From the NCBI RefSeq assembly GCF_003711105.1, contig NZ_CP023865.1:4303001-4367000 (forward strand): DNA of 64,000 nt. Reading direction: 5' to 3'. The translations under genes were made by a program, and so were the position numbers. The first letter of the stretch is position 1; each line of letters opens with the position of its first letter. Shown here piece after piece: positions 16,589-24,588 of the stretch. The notes under the pieces are model-generated. The model had not been told where the DNA came from, did not search any database, and worked only from the letters and a program-made list of their open reading frames with translations. The DNA comes from Actinoplanes teichomyceticus ATCC 31121 (GTDB lineage: Bacteria; Actinomycetota; Actinomycetes; Mycobacteriales; Micromonosporaceae).

Positions 16589-18159
16589 AGGCGGAACACT
16601 CCGTAACCGCGGGCGCCCCGGACCGGCGCGTTGTGGATGACGGACAGGCAGATGCCGAGCACGGTACGGGTGTCGCGCGGGTCGATGACCCCGTCGTCGT
16701 AGAGCATCCCGGAGGTGCGGTACGCCAGCGACTCCCGCTCGATCTGCTCCTCGATCGCCGCCCGGGTCCGCGCGTCGGCCTCCTCGTCGAACGGCCGCCC
16801 GGCCGCGGCGGCGGCCTGCCGCGACACGATCGAGACCACCCCGGCCAGCTGGGCCGGGCCCATCACCGCGGACTTCGCGCCGACCCAGCTGAACAGGAAC
16901 CGCGGGTCGTACGCCCGGCCGCTCATCCCGTAGTTGCCGGCCCCGTAGGACGCGCCCATCACGATCGACAGGTGCGGGACCGCCGAGTTGGACACCGCAT
17001 TGATCATCTGGGCGCCGTGCTTGATGATGCCGCCCTGCTCGTACTGCCTGCCGACCATGTAACCGGTGGTGTTGTGCAGGAACAGCAGCGGGGTGTCGGT
17101 CTGGTTGGCCAGCTGGATGAACTGGGCGGCCTTCTGCGCCTCCGGGCTGAACAGCACCCCGTGCGCGTTGGCCAGGATGCCGATCGGGTAGCCGTGCAGA
17201 CGCGCCCAGCCGGTCACCAGGCTCGGCCCGTAGAGCGGCTTGAACTCGTCGAACTCGCTGCCGTCGACGATCCGGCCGATCACCTCGCGCGGGTCGAACG
17301 GCACCCTCAGGTCGGCCGGCACGATGCCGAGCAGCTCCTCCGGGTCGAGCGCGGGCTCGGCGTACCCGGCGCGGGGCGCCGGCCCGAGCTTGCGCCAGTT
17401 GAACCGGCCGACGATGCGCCGGCCGATCCGGATCGCGTCGTGCTCGTCGGCGGCGAGGTGATCGGCCAGTCCGGAGGTGCGCGCGTGCATCTGCGCGCCG
17501 CCGAGCGACTCGTCGTCCGACTCCTCACCGGTGGCCATCCTCACCAGCGGCGGCCCGCCGAGGAACACCTTCGCGCGGCCGGCCACCATCACCACGTGGT
17601 CGCTGAGCCCGGGGACGTAGGCGCCGCCGGCCGTGGAGTTGCCGAAGACCAGCGCGACGGTGGGGCGCCGGTCGGCGCTGGCCTCGGTGAGACCGCGGAA
17701 GTGCCGGCCGCCCGGGATGAAGATGTCCTTCTGGGTGGCCAGGTCGGCGCCGCCCGACTCGACCAGGTTGACGGTGGGCAGCCGGTTCTCCGCGGCGATC
17801 TGCGCGGCCCGGAAGCTCTTCTTCAGGGTGACCGGGTTGCTGGCCCCGCCGCGCACGGTCGGGTCGTTCGCCACGATCATGCACTCGACGCCCTCGATCA
17901 CGCCGAGGCCGGTGACCACCGAGCCGCCGACGGCGAACTCGGTGCCCCAGCCGGCCAGGGTGCTCAGCTCCAGGAACGCCGAGTCCGGGTCGATCAGCAG
18001 CTCGATGCGTTCCCGGGCGGTCAGCCGGCCGCGGCGGCGGTGCCGGTCGACCGCCTCCGGCCCGCCACCGGCGAGGGCCCGGGCGTGCTGGGCCGCCAGG
18101 TCGGCGACCCGCTCCAGCATGGCGGCACGATTCTCGGCGTACGCCGGTGGCAGGCTCAT
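16585..18159 (-). CDS. acyl-CoA carboxylase beta subunit (carboxyltransferase)
   Basis: A 524-residue carboxyltransferase with the two crotonase-like halves. Seen: GRLTARERIELLIDPDSAFLE, VANDPTVRGGASNPVTLKKS, VNLVESGGADLATQKDIFIP, NSTAGGAYVPGLSD and, in the second half, ANAHGVLFSPEAQKAAQFI, FLHNTTGYMVGRQYEQGGII and GASYGAGNYGMSGRAYDPRF. The last patterns are those of methylcrotonyl-/geranyl-CoA carboxylase beta chains (AtuC/LiuB group). I chose the ATG at 18159, which overlaps the AtuA stop (ATGA). Confidence 0.9.
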   Translation of the reverse strand: MSLPPAYAENRAAMLERVADLAAQHARALAGGGPEAVDRHRRRGRLTARERIELLIDPDSAFLELSTLAGWGTEFAVGGSVVTGLGVIEGVECMIVANDPTVRGGASNPVTLKKSFRAAQIAAENRLPTVNLVESGGADLATQKDIFIPGGRHFRGLTEASADRRPTVALVFGNSTAGGAYVPGLSDHVVMVAGRAKVFLGGPPLVRMATGEESDDESLGGAQMHARTSGLADHLAADEHDAIRIGRRIVGRFNWRKLGPAPRAGYAEPALDPEELLGIVPADLRVPFDPREVIGRIVDGSEFDEFKPLYGPSLVTGWARLHGYPIGILANAHGVLFSPEAQKAAQFIQLANQTDTPLLFLHNTTGYMVGRQYEQGGIIKHGAQMINAVSNSAVPHLSIVMGASYGAGNYGMSGRAYDPRFLFSWVGAKSAVMGPAQLAGVVSIVSRQAAAAAGRPFDEEADARTRAAIEEQIERESLAYRTSGMLYDDGVIDPRDTRTVLGICLSVIHNAPVRGARGYGVFRL

Positions 18160-19952
18160 GTCAGCAGCTCCGTGGGGATGTCGGCGACCCGGGCGCGCAG
18201 CCACTCCCCGACCGCCTTGGCCTGCGGGTCGCTGCGGGTGGACGCGGCCACCCCGGCGCCGAGCAGGCCGTCGACGACGATGTTCAGGGCGGCCAGGTGG
18301 GGCAGCGCGTGCACGGTCACCCGCAGCGGTGCGGTCTCCGGCAGCAGCTGCCGCACGCGCGCGGCGTCGAGCCAGCCGGCCAGCCAGGCGTACGCGTCGT
18401 GCCGGCGCGGATGCCGCGCCGGGATCCACACGCCGATGGTGGCGGTCCCGCCCTTGTCGCCGGACCGCGCGTGCACCAGCCGGCCGAGCGGCGCGGGCGT
18501 GGCCGGCGCGCCCGCCAGCCGGTGGGCCCGCCGGGGCCCGGCCGTCCCCGGAGGGCCGCCGCTTGCCCGGACCGCGGCCGGTGGCCGGAGGTCGCCGCTC
18601 GCCGCGACGGCGGCCGGTGGCGGGCCGTCGCCGCTCGTCCCGACGGCGGCCGGTGGCGGGGTGTCGCCGCTCGCCGCGACGGCGGCCGGTGGCGGGATGT
18701 CGATCCGGGCGCCGTCGGGCAGCACGGCGACGTGCGGGATGTCGGACTGCGGGAGGTGGGCGGTCTCCAGGACGCCGAACTCTCGGGCGGCGGCCGGCGG
18801 CGCGGTGACGTGGAAGCCCGGGTAGGAGGCCAGGGCCAGCTCGACGGCGGCGCCGCTGAACGCGCGGCCGACCACGTCCGGGTCGAAATCCTGGACGTGG
18901 CAGTGCAGCAGGGCGGACGCCTGCGCCTGGGTGGCCGGATCGGGCCGGTCGGTGCGGGCCAGCTCCCAGGTGATCACGGCCGGCGGCCGGGCCAGGGCGG
19001 CCTCCAGCTGGCGGCGGACCCACGCCGCCTTCGCCTCGATGTCCAGGCCGGTCAGCACGAACGTGACGGTGTTCCGGTGCCCGCCGGGGCGGTTGACGGC
19101 GACCTTGGCGGTGGCCGGCGGCGCCGCACCCCGTACCCCGAAGATCTTGACCCGGTCGGCGCCCTGCTGCACCAGCTGGACCGTGTCCAGCCGGGTGACC
19201 ACGTCGGGGCCGAGGTAGCGAGGCGTGTCGATCTCGTAGACGAGCTGCGCGGTGACCGTGTCCACGGTGACCGCGCCGCCGGTGCCGGGATGCTTGGTGA
19301 TCACCACGGTGCCGTCGGCGGCGATCTCGGCGAGCGGGAAGCCGAGCGGGCGGCCGGTGTCCAGGGTGGTGAACCCGCTGAAGTTGCCGCCGGTGGCCTG
19401 CGTGCCGCACTCCAGGACGTGCCCGGCGACGGTTCCGGCGGCGAGCAGGTCCAGGTCCTCGCGGGTCCAGCCGAACTCGGCGACCGCCGGTCCGAGGGTC
19501 AGCGCGGCGTCGGTGACCCGGCCGGTGACCACCACGTCGGCGCCGTGGCGCAGGGCTTCGGCGATGCCGAACGCGCCCAGGTACGCGTGGGCGCCCAGCG
19601 CTCCGGGCCAGTGCAGCGCGTCGCCCTCCACGTGCGCGACCCGCACGCCGCCACCGAGCTCCCGGATCGCCTCGGCCAGCCCGGCCGGGTTGACGCCGCC
19701 GGCGTTGGCCACGATCCGCACGTTCGCCGAGCGGGCCAGGCCCAGGCACTCGGTGAGCTGGCGCAGGAACGTCCGGGCGTAGCCGAGCCGCGGGTCCCGC
19801 CGGCGGTCGCGGCCGAGGATGAGCATGGTCAGTTCGGCCAGGTAGTCGCCGGTCAGGTAGTCCAGCGGGCCGCCTTCGAGCATCTCGCGCATGGCCGACA
19901 AGCGGTCGCCGTAGAAGCCGGAGCAGTTGCCGACGCGGATCGATCGCACCAA
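18156..19952 (-). CDS. AtuA-family protein (acyclic terpene utilization, DUF1446)
   Basis: A 598-residue protein. The AtuA domain covers about residues 1-420 (VGNCSGFYGDRLSAMREMLE; IVANAGGVNPAGLAEAI; VLECGTQATGGNFSGF; GGAVTVDTVTAQLVYEI). A smaller domain covers about 490-598 (GRLVHARSGDKGGTATIGVW), where SGDKGG is the hallmark of the AtuA C-terminal region. The two are joined by a repetitive Pro/Ala linker (see 18556-18699). AtuA is essential for citronellol/geraniol use in pseudomonads but its reaction is unknown. The start is TTG/GTG at 19952/19949 with GAGGGGAG upstream. First gene of the four-gene operon. Confidence 0.85.
   Translation of the reverse strand: MVRSIRVGNCSGFYGDRLSAMREMLEGGPLDYLTGDYLAELTMLILGRDRRRDPRLGYARTFLRQLTECLGLARSANVRIVANAGGVNPAGLAEAIRELGGGVRVAHVEGDALHWPGALGAHAYLGAFGIAEALRHGADVVVTGRVTDAALTLGPAVAEFGWTREDLDLLAAGTVAGHVLECGTQATGGNFSGFTTLDTGRPLGFPLAEIAADGTVVITKHPGTGGAVTVDTVTAQLVYEIDTPRYLGPDVVTRLDTVQLVQQGADRVKIFGVRGAAPPATAKVAVNRPGGHRNTVTFVLTGLDIEAKAAWVRRQLEAALARPPAVITWELARTDRPDPATQAQASALLHCHVQDFDPDVVGRAFSGAAVELALASYPGFHVTAPPAAAREFGVLETAHLPQSDIPHVAVLPDGARIDIPPPAAVAASGDTPPPAAVGTSGDGPPPAAVAASGDLRPPAAVRASGGPPGTAGPRRAHRLAGAPATPAPLGRLVHARSGDKGGTATIGVWIPARHPRRHDAYAWLAGWLDAARVRQLLPETAPLRVTVHALPHLAALNIVVDGLLGAGVAASTRSDPQAKAVGEWLRARVADIPTELLT
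18556..18699. repeat. 36-bp in-frame tandem repeat encoding the AtuA linker
   Basis: Four copies of a 36-bp unit (phased at 18556, 18592, 18628, 18664) encode PPPAAVAASGDT, PPPAAVGTSGDG, PPPAAVAASGDL and RPPAAVRASGGP. They form the linker between the AtuA core and its SGDKGG domain. The first two-thirds of each unit is strongly conserved at DNA level, indicating recent expansion. Confidence 0.8.
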
Positions 19953-19982
19953 GCCCGGCTCCCCTCGCTTGTGGTGAGGGTC

Positions 19983-20010
19983 ACGTTAGGCAATCTGACA
20001 AAATTGTCAA
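19983..20010 (-). promoter_or_regulatory. atu-like operon promoter with TetR operator
   Basis: On the minus strand, TTGACA (20005-20010) and TAACGT (19983-19988) are separated by 16 bases, a good vegetative promoter 31 bases before the AtuA start. The palindrome TGACA-aaat-TGTCA (19996-20009) covers the -35 box and also overlaps the stop codon of the TetR gene just upstream. It is the obvious binding site for that repressor. Confidence 0.65.
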
Positions 20011-20639
20011 GCCTGCGCGCGCAGACCGATCGCGGCCGCCCACAGCTTCGACATGTGCTCGACCACCGCCTCCTCCTCCAACGGCTCCCGCAGCGCGTAG
20101 ATGACGTGCGCCATCTGCTCGACCATCGCGCCGAGCACGATCGCGGTCATCCGCGGGTCCAGCCCCGGGTCGGCCAGCCCGGCCTCCTGCAGGCGGCGCA
20201 GGCCCTCGGCGCCCCGGTGCACGTACAGCTCCCGGACCTCCAGCAGCAGCCGCCGCAGCGTGTCGTCGGAGTCCGCGCCCCGCTCGACCAGGCGCAGCAC
20301 CCGGGAGGCGTTGCGCCACGCGCGCAGGTAGCCGCGGTTGGCGGCGACGATCCGGGCGTACGGGTCGCCGGCCGTGTCCGGCGCCACCCGGCTCTCGGCG
20401 AACATCTCCTCGGCCACCATCCGCACGACCGTGCGCAGCAGGTCGTCCTTGGACTCGAAATAGGTGTAGAAGGTGCCGTAGGAGACCCCGGCCGCCTGCG
20501 CCACCTGCTCCGGCGTGAAACCCGGCCAGCCGCGCGTCTCCAGCAGCTCGCGGCCGGCCGCGACCAGCGCGTCCCGGGTCCGCCGCCCGCGCGCGGTGAC
20601 CGGCGCGGACGGCGCCGGCTTGGTTCGTGATCGGCCCAT
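20007..20639 (-). CDS. TetR-family regulator of the atu-like operon
   Basis: A 210-residue TetR repressor from the ATG at 20639 (MGRSRTKPAP). The helix-turn-helix reads FTPEQVAQAAGVSYGTFYTYF, followed by ESKDDLLRTVVRMVAEEM and an all-helical ligand domain. It is encoded directly upstream of, and in the same direction as, the AtuA-carboxylase-dehydrogenase operon. The only clear palindrome between them overlaps the operon's -35 box. The likely inducer is an acyl-CoA intermediate of the pathway (inference). In-frame ATGs at 20648 and 20672 are alternatives. Confidence 0.88.
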   Translation of the reverse strand: MGRSRTKPAPSAPVTARGRRTRDALVAAGRELLETRGWPGFTPEQVAQAAGVSYGTFYTYFESKDDLLRTVVRMVAEEMFAESRVAPDTAGDPYARIVAANRGYLRAWRNASRVLRLVERGADSDDTLRRLLLEVRELYVHRGAEGLRRLQEAGLADPGLDPRMTAIVLGAMVEQMAHVIYALREPLEEEAVVEHMSKLWAAAIGLRAQA

Positions 20640-20681
20640 GGCCACCATCATCGCGCCCGCGACCGGCGCCACCGCCGGCCG

Positions 20682-20872
20682 GACCGCAGCCGACGCCGGC
20701 CTGCGGTGCCCGGCCGGACCGCAGCCGGCGCCGGTTTGCGATACCCGACCCGACCGCAGCCGGCGCCGGTTTGCGATACCCGACCCGACCGCAGCCGGCG
20801 CCGGTTTGCGATACCCGACCCGACCGCAGCCGGCGCCGGTTTGCGATACCCGACCCGACCGCAGCCGGGCGG
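20682..20872. repeat. 35-bp intergenic tandem repeat
   Basis: Four near-identical 35-bp units start at 20717, 20752, 20787 and 20822. They are flanked by a degenerate copy (20682-20716) and a partial copy (20857-20872). Each contains the palindrome CCGGCGCCGG followed by TTTGCGATACCCGACCC. A second, looser pair of about 39-40-bp repeats fills 20870-20950. This occupies nearly all of the 313-bp gap between the TetR and DUF2071 genes; I see no gene there. Confidence 0.85.
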
Positions 20873-20952
20873 AACCAGCGCCCCACGGCCGGTCGGACCG
20901 TCACCGGCCGGGACCAGCGCACCACGGCCGGGCCGGACCGCGACCGGGCCCG

Positions 20953-21681
20953 TCAGGTGGCGACCGGGCCGAAGGTGACCGGCACGCCCGGGGAATACAG
21001 CACGCTCACCGGCGGCGTGTCGATGCCGGGCAGGCCGGCCGCCGCCAGCAGCGTGTCGTCGAGGTCGAGCAGCTCGGCCCGGTGCAGCGGCCACCGCGGG
21101 TGCTCGTTGGCCAGGTGCCGGGTGCGGCCCCACGCCCGGGTGTGCAGCCCCCACCGGGCGGTGAGGAAATGCTCCAGCCGGGACGGCTCGGCGATCGGCT
21201 CGCCGACCCGGATCCGCATCCGGTTGACCGCCGGGCGCGGTCCCGGCCAGCGGCGGCGCGAGACGTAGGCGAGCTGGTCACCGTCGCGGGTCAGCCGCAT
21301 CCGCGCCCACATGTACGGCAGTCGCAGGCTCACCCGGGCGACCAGCACCGGGATCAGCCGCTCGGCCTCCAGCGACCGGAACACCACGGCCCGCCGCCCC
21401 CGCCCGTCCACGCTGTACAGCCGCACGTTGGTCTCGCAGAACGTGCCCAGGTAGGGCACCCCCGGCCCGCGCAGGAAGCCGAACCGCTCCATCCGGAAGC
21501 CGATCACCCCGGCGTAGGTCACCCCGTCGAGCACGTCCGGAACGGTGCCGGCCGGCAGCAGCGGCGCGACCCGGGCCGGGTCCACCGGCCAGTGCAGGAA
21601 AGCCAGGTCGGTCCAGCGCTGCCCGAGCACGACGCGGGCCACCGGCCGCACCGTCTCGGTGGTGATCTCCTCGACGTCCAT
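20953..21681 (-). CDS. DUF2071 (YqjF-like) protein
   Basis: A 242-residue protein of the YqjF/DUF2071 family. Seen: RWTDLAFLHWPVDPARVAPL then LLPAGTVPDVLDGVTYAGVI, PYLGTFCETNVRLYSVDGRG, VVFRSLEAERLIPVLVAR and the C-terminal ELLDLDDTLLAAAGLP. The family is widespread and of unknown function, predicted to fold like a small-molecule-binding beta barrel. I chose the ATG at 21681; an in-frame start at 21711 is possible. It stands alone. Confidence 0.8.
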   Translation of the reverse strand: MDVEEITTETVRPVARVVLGQRWTDLAFLHWPVDPARVAPLLPAGTVPDVLDGVTYAGVIGFRMERFGFLRGPGVPYLGTFCETNVRLYSVDGRGRRAVVFRSLEAERLIPVLVARVSLRLPYMWARMRLTRDGDQLAYVSRRRWPGPRPAVNRMRIRVGEPIAEPSRLEHFLTARWGLHTRAWGRTRHLANEHPRWPLHRAELLDLDDTLLAAAGLPGIDTPPVSVLYSPGVPVTFGPVAT

Positions 21682-21932
21682 CGCACCAGCCTGCCGCAGC
21701 GCCGTGGGCACTCCGGCGCCCGGGGCCCCGCGACACCGCCCGCACCCGCCGTGACCAGGCCGTTAGGCCCTTAACCGGGCGCCTGAGCGAGCGGGACGAT
21801 ACGGGTGAGGCGGACACCGGGTGGCCGGGCCGGCCGGACGGCGGCGACTGGCCGCGGAGCCGCCGGACGCACCGTCGCCGCTCCCGGTGTGCGCCGCCTC
21901 GTCCGGTCGCGGAAAACCGTGAGGTGATCACT

Positions 21933-22451
21933 GTGCGTACGGAACTCTCCGGAAGCCGGCTCGACTGTCTCGCCGCCGCCGTCAGCCTGCGGCTGCCGCC
22001 CGGCGGGCGCCGGGCGTTGCGGGCCGACCCCTGTCACGGCGCGGTGGACGTCCTGGGTACGCCGGATCCGCCCGGCGCCGTGGTGCTCGCGGCGATCACC
22101 GACGACCACGCCCGGCACGCCGTGCTGGAGCACGCCGCCGGGCGCGCCCGGGAACTCGGCCTCCCGCTGCGGGCGGTGCACGTGTGGGACGGCCACCGGC
22201 CGTACCCGGACCTGCTGCTGGACGCCACCTGCTACGCCGATCTGGACGCCGGCACGGCGGCCGCGGTGCGGCGGGAGATCCGGCGGGACCGGCATCCCGC
22301 GCACGCGCTGTCCGCGCTCAGCCACCACGCCGCGCTGCTGGTCGTCGCGGCCACCGGGGCGCTGGGCACGGCCCGCACGCTGGGCGCGACCGCGGCCGCC
22401 CTGATCGGGCACACCGCCTGCCCGCTCACCATCGTCCTGCCCACCCGGTGA
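21933..22451 (+). CDS. degenerate universal stress protein-like protein
   Basis: A 172-residue protein with a GTG start at 21933 behind GAGGTGAT. The second half follows the universal stress protein fold (RARELGLPLRAVHVWDGH in strand 2, SALSHHAALLVVAATGALGT, HTACPLTIVLPTR at the end). It lacks the usual N-terminal DGS motif and the clean G-x2-G-x9-G(S/T) ATP loop. It lies 65 bp before an orthodox tandem USP gene, so the pair is probably co-expressed. An ATP-independent or regulatory USP is possible. The 251-bp gap before it (21682-21932) shows no other gene. Confidence 0.65.
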   Translation: MRTELSGSRLDCLAAAVSLRLPPGGRRALRADPCHGAVDVLGTPDPPGAVVLAAITDDHARHAVLEHAAGRARELGLPLRAVHVWDGHRPYPDLLLDATCYADLDAGTAAAVRREIRRDRHPAHALSALSHHAALLVVAATGALGTARTLGATAAALIGHTACPLTIVLPTR

Positions 22452-22516
22452 GGGCCCGCGGCTGACCCGCGGTCCCGGCACCCGCGCGAACCGGTTACCT
22501 CGACGAGGAGGACACC

Positions 22517-23353
22517 ATGAAAATCATCATCGGGTACGACGGGTCGTCCGACGCCCGCGCGGCCGCGGACTGGGCCCTCGACGAGGCGCAGCGCACCGGC
22601 CTGCCGGTGGAGTTCGTCTACGCCGACGAGTGGCCGTTCTGGCTGATGCCGTCCCCGGTCCTGGCCACCGACCAGTCGATCAAGCACGCCATCGCCACCA
22701 TGCTGCGCCGCGCCGTGGCCGAGGCCGAGCGCAGCCACCCGGCGGTGCAGGCCGACTGGGTACGGATCCGCGCACACGCCGCCCCGGCGCTGATCGAACG
22801 TTCCGCCGACGCCGCCCTGCTCGTGGTCGGCGGGCGCGGGCACAGCGCGGTGGCCGGACTGCTCGGCTCGGTCGCCGCCGCGGTCGGCGCCCACGCCCAC
22901 TGCCCGGTCGTGATCGCCCGGGGCGACCCGGACCCGGCCGCCCCGGTGGTCGCCGGGGTCGACGACTCCCCCGCCGCGGCCGCGGTGCTGCGCTTCGCGG
23001 CCGAGCACGCGCTGGCCCGGGGCGTGCCGCTGCGGGTGATCCGTGCCTGGCCGCCGGTGACCGGGCTGTTCGAGGACGCGTCGTGGGCGGCTCGCACGGT
23101 GCCCGCCTCGCTGCGGGAGCCGTTCGACGCGCTGGTGACCGAGATCCGGGACGCGTATCCCGGGCTGCAGGTGCGGGCCGAGGCCGTACCGGACGATCCG
23201 GGCGGCGCGCTGGAGCGGGCCGCGGCCGGGGCGCAGTTGCTGGTGGCCGGCAGTCGCGGCCTGGGCCCGGTCCGGGGCCTGCTGGCCGGCTCGGTGAGCC
23301 AGCGCCTGCTGCGCCACAGCCCGTGCCCGGTGGCGGTGCTGCACACCACCTGA
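22517..23353 (+). CDS. tandem-domain universal stress protein
   Basis: A 278-residue protein made of two USP domains. Domain 1 (1-135) starts KIIIGYDGSSDARAAADWAL and has the loop GGRGHSAVAGLLGSVAAAVG. Domain 2 (about 143-278) starts VVAGVDDSPAAAAVLRFAAE and has GSRGLGPVRGLLAGSVSQRL. Both match G-x2-G-x9-G(S), so both may bind ATP. The ATG is preceded by GAGGAGG. Such proteins rise in stationary phase, hypoxia and other stress in actinobacteria. Confidence 0.9.
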   Translation: MKIIIGYDGSSDARAAADWALDEAQRTGLPVEFVYADEWPFWLMPSPVLATDQSIKHAIATMLRRAVAEAERSHPAVQADWVRIRAHAAPALIERSADAALLVVGGRGHSAVAGLLGSVAAAVGAHAHCPVVIARGDPDPAAPVVAGVDDSPAAAAVLRFAAEHALARGVPLRVIRAWPPVTGLFEDASWAARTVPASLREPFDALVTEIRDAYPGLQVRAEAVPDDPGGALERAAAGAQLLVAGSRGLGPVRGLLAGSVSQRLLRHSPCPVAVLHTT

Positions 23354-23366
23354 GCGAGCGCCGGCC

Positions 23367-23396
23367 CGGTGGCCGCATCGACCGGTGCGGCCACCG
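23367..23396. terminator. bidirectional hairpin terminator
   Basis: CGGTGGCCGCA (23367-23377) pairs perfectly with TGCGGCCACCG (23386-23396) around an 8-base loop. It is placed exactly between the convergent USP and phosphotransferase genes. Confidence 0.6.
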
Positions 23397-23404
23397 TGGC
23401 GTCA

Positions 23405-24388
23405 TCACCCGGCGCGGTCGAACAGCGCCATCGTCTCGTCCAGCCGCTTCCGGGCCCAGTCGTAGTTGTCCGTGCCGGGGAAGTTCCGGTACGCCGTCTC
23501 GATCGTCATGATGAGCGCGAGGTACAGGCAGTACAGGCGGCGGCGTACCCGCTCGTCCGGGGTCGACGGGCCGTGGCCGTAACCGCGGATGAACGCCGAC
23601 GAGTCGCCGTACGCGGGCACCTCGCTCCCGGTGAAACCGGCCTCGATCAGCGGGTCGCCGAAGAGGGCCCGCTCATGGTCGATGATCGCGACGATCCGGC
23701 CGTCCCGGACCATCACGTTGTTGTCCCACATGTCCCACTCGACGAACCGCGGCTCGGTCACCTCGTCGAGCGCGCCGGCGTGCGCCGCGATCACCTCGCG
23801 CACCATCCGGTAGTCGTGGCCGAGGTCCACGTCGCGGCGCTCGCCGTCACCCAGCACGTCCTCGATCATCCGGGTGAAGGCCGCCCGCCAGGTCGGGAAG
23901 CCCGGGCCGGCCAGCGGGCCGAAGGCCGCGCCGCGGATGGTGTTGAGCTCGCGGTTGAGCGCGCCGAGCGCCTCGTCGTAGGCGGCGCGCTGGGCGGGCG
24001 TGTGCCGGTCGCGCAACATACCGAGGTTGTCCGCGTCGATGTACGGCATGACGAACCAGTCCGCGTCGCACAGCCGGTGGCCGCGGTCGGCGTACTCGAC
24101 GGCCGGCACCGGCGCGGTGGTGTGCTCGCGGATCAGGCGCAGCGCGGTCAGCTCGGTGGCCATCGCGCCGCGCTCGTAGGTCATCACCTCCACGGCCGGC
24201 GGCGGGGCGATCTTGAGAACGACCTCGCGTCCGGAGCGCAGCCGGATCCGGTAGGCGACGTTGAACCAGCCGTGGCCCAGCTCGCTGCACCAGTCGCCGC
24301 CGGCCGGGACCTCGCCCGGCCCGTAGGCGCGCTCGATCATCGCCTGGAGCACGTCCGGGCGCTGCCGGTTCTTGGTGATGCTGTCCAT
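23405..24388 (-). CDS. phosphotransferase-family protein (APH/choline kinase fold)
   Basis: A 327-residue protein kinase-like enzyme. Seen: ELGHGWFNVAYRIRLRSGRE and VVLKIAPPP (Lys of the nucleotide lobe), MPYIDADNLGML, the catalytic loop FVEWDMWDNNVMVRDG and the metal-binding IIDHERALFGDPLIEAGF. The usual HGDxHxxN of aminoglycoside phosphotransferases is changed to EWDxWxNN, keeping the catalytic Asp and the Asn. The substrate is unknown; there is no specific sign of antibiotic resistance. A perfect palindrome lies 34 bp upstream of the start (24422-24433). Confidence 0.8.
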   Translation of the reverse strand: MDSITKNRQRPDVLQAMIERAYGPGEVPAGGDWCSELGHGWFNVAYRIRLRSGREVVLKIAPPPAVEVMTYERGAMATELTALRLIREHTTAPVPAVEYADRGHRLCDADWFVMPYIDADNLGMLRDRHTPAQRAAYDEALGALNRELNTIRGAAFGPLAGPGFPTWRAAFTRMIEDVLGDGERRDVDLGHDYRMVREVIAAHAGALDEVTEPRFVEWDMWDNNVMVRDGRIVAIIDHERALFGDPLIEAGFTGSEVPAYGDSSAFIRGYGHGPSTPDERVRRRLYCLYLALIMTIETAYRNFPGTDNYDWARKRLDETMALFDRAG

Positions 24389-24421
24389 GACGGGCCTCCG
24401 CGGAACCGGTGCGACGGGGAT

Positions 24422-24433
24422 GAGAGCGCTCTC
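24422..24433. promoter_or_regulatory. LacI-type palindrome
   Basis: GAGAGCGCTCTC is a perfect 12-bp palindrome with the CG centre typical of LacI/GalR-family operators. It lies upstream of the phosphotransferase gene. The surrounding 200 bp (24389-24588) contain no gene that I can see. Confidence 0.4.
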
Positions 24434-24588
24434 CTGCCCGGCCAACCTAGCGGCTGCCTGGCCGCACGGAAAGGCCGCCACCCGACCGGCCGCCGAGCGA
24501 CGATGCCGCTGCGGGCCGCTGGAACACCGCCGCGGCGGGCGCGCCCGGCGGCGGTGCAGCGGCCGGAGGCGCCGCCGGGCCGGCAAGG

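Noticed and set aside
20682..20872. Possible CRISPR or 35-bp coding repeat
   Set aside because: Units are contiguous without spacers; frames stay open on both strands because of composition, with no start, ribosome site or family match.
21762..21776. Possible DevR-type box upstream of the universal stress protein genes
   Set aside because: GTTAGGCCCTTAAC is only an imperfect dyad (5 of 7 pairs) and does not match the GGGAC/GTCCC pattern well.
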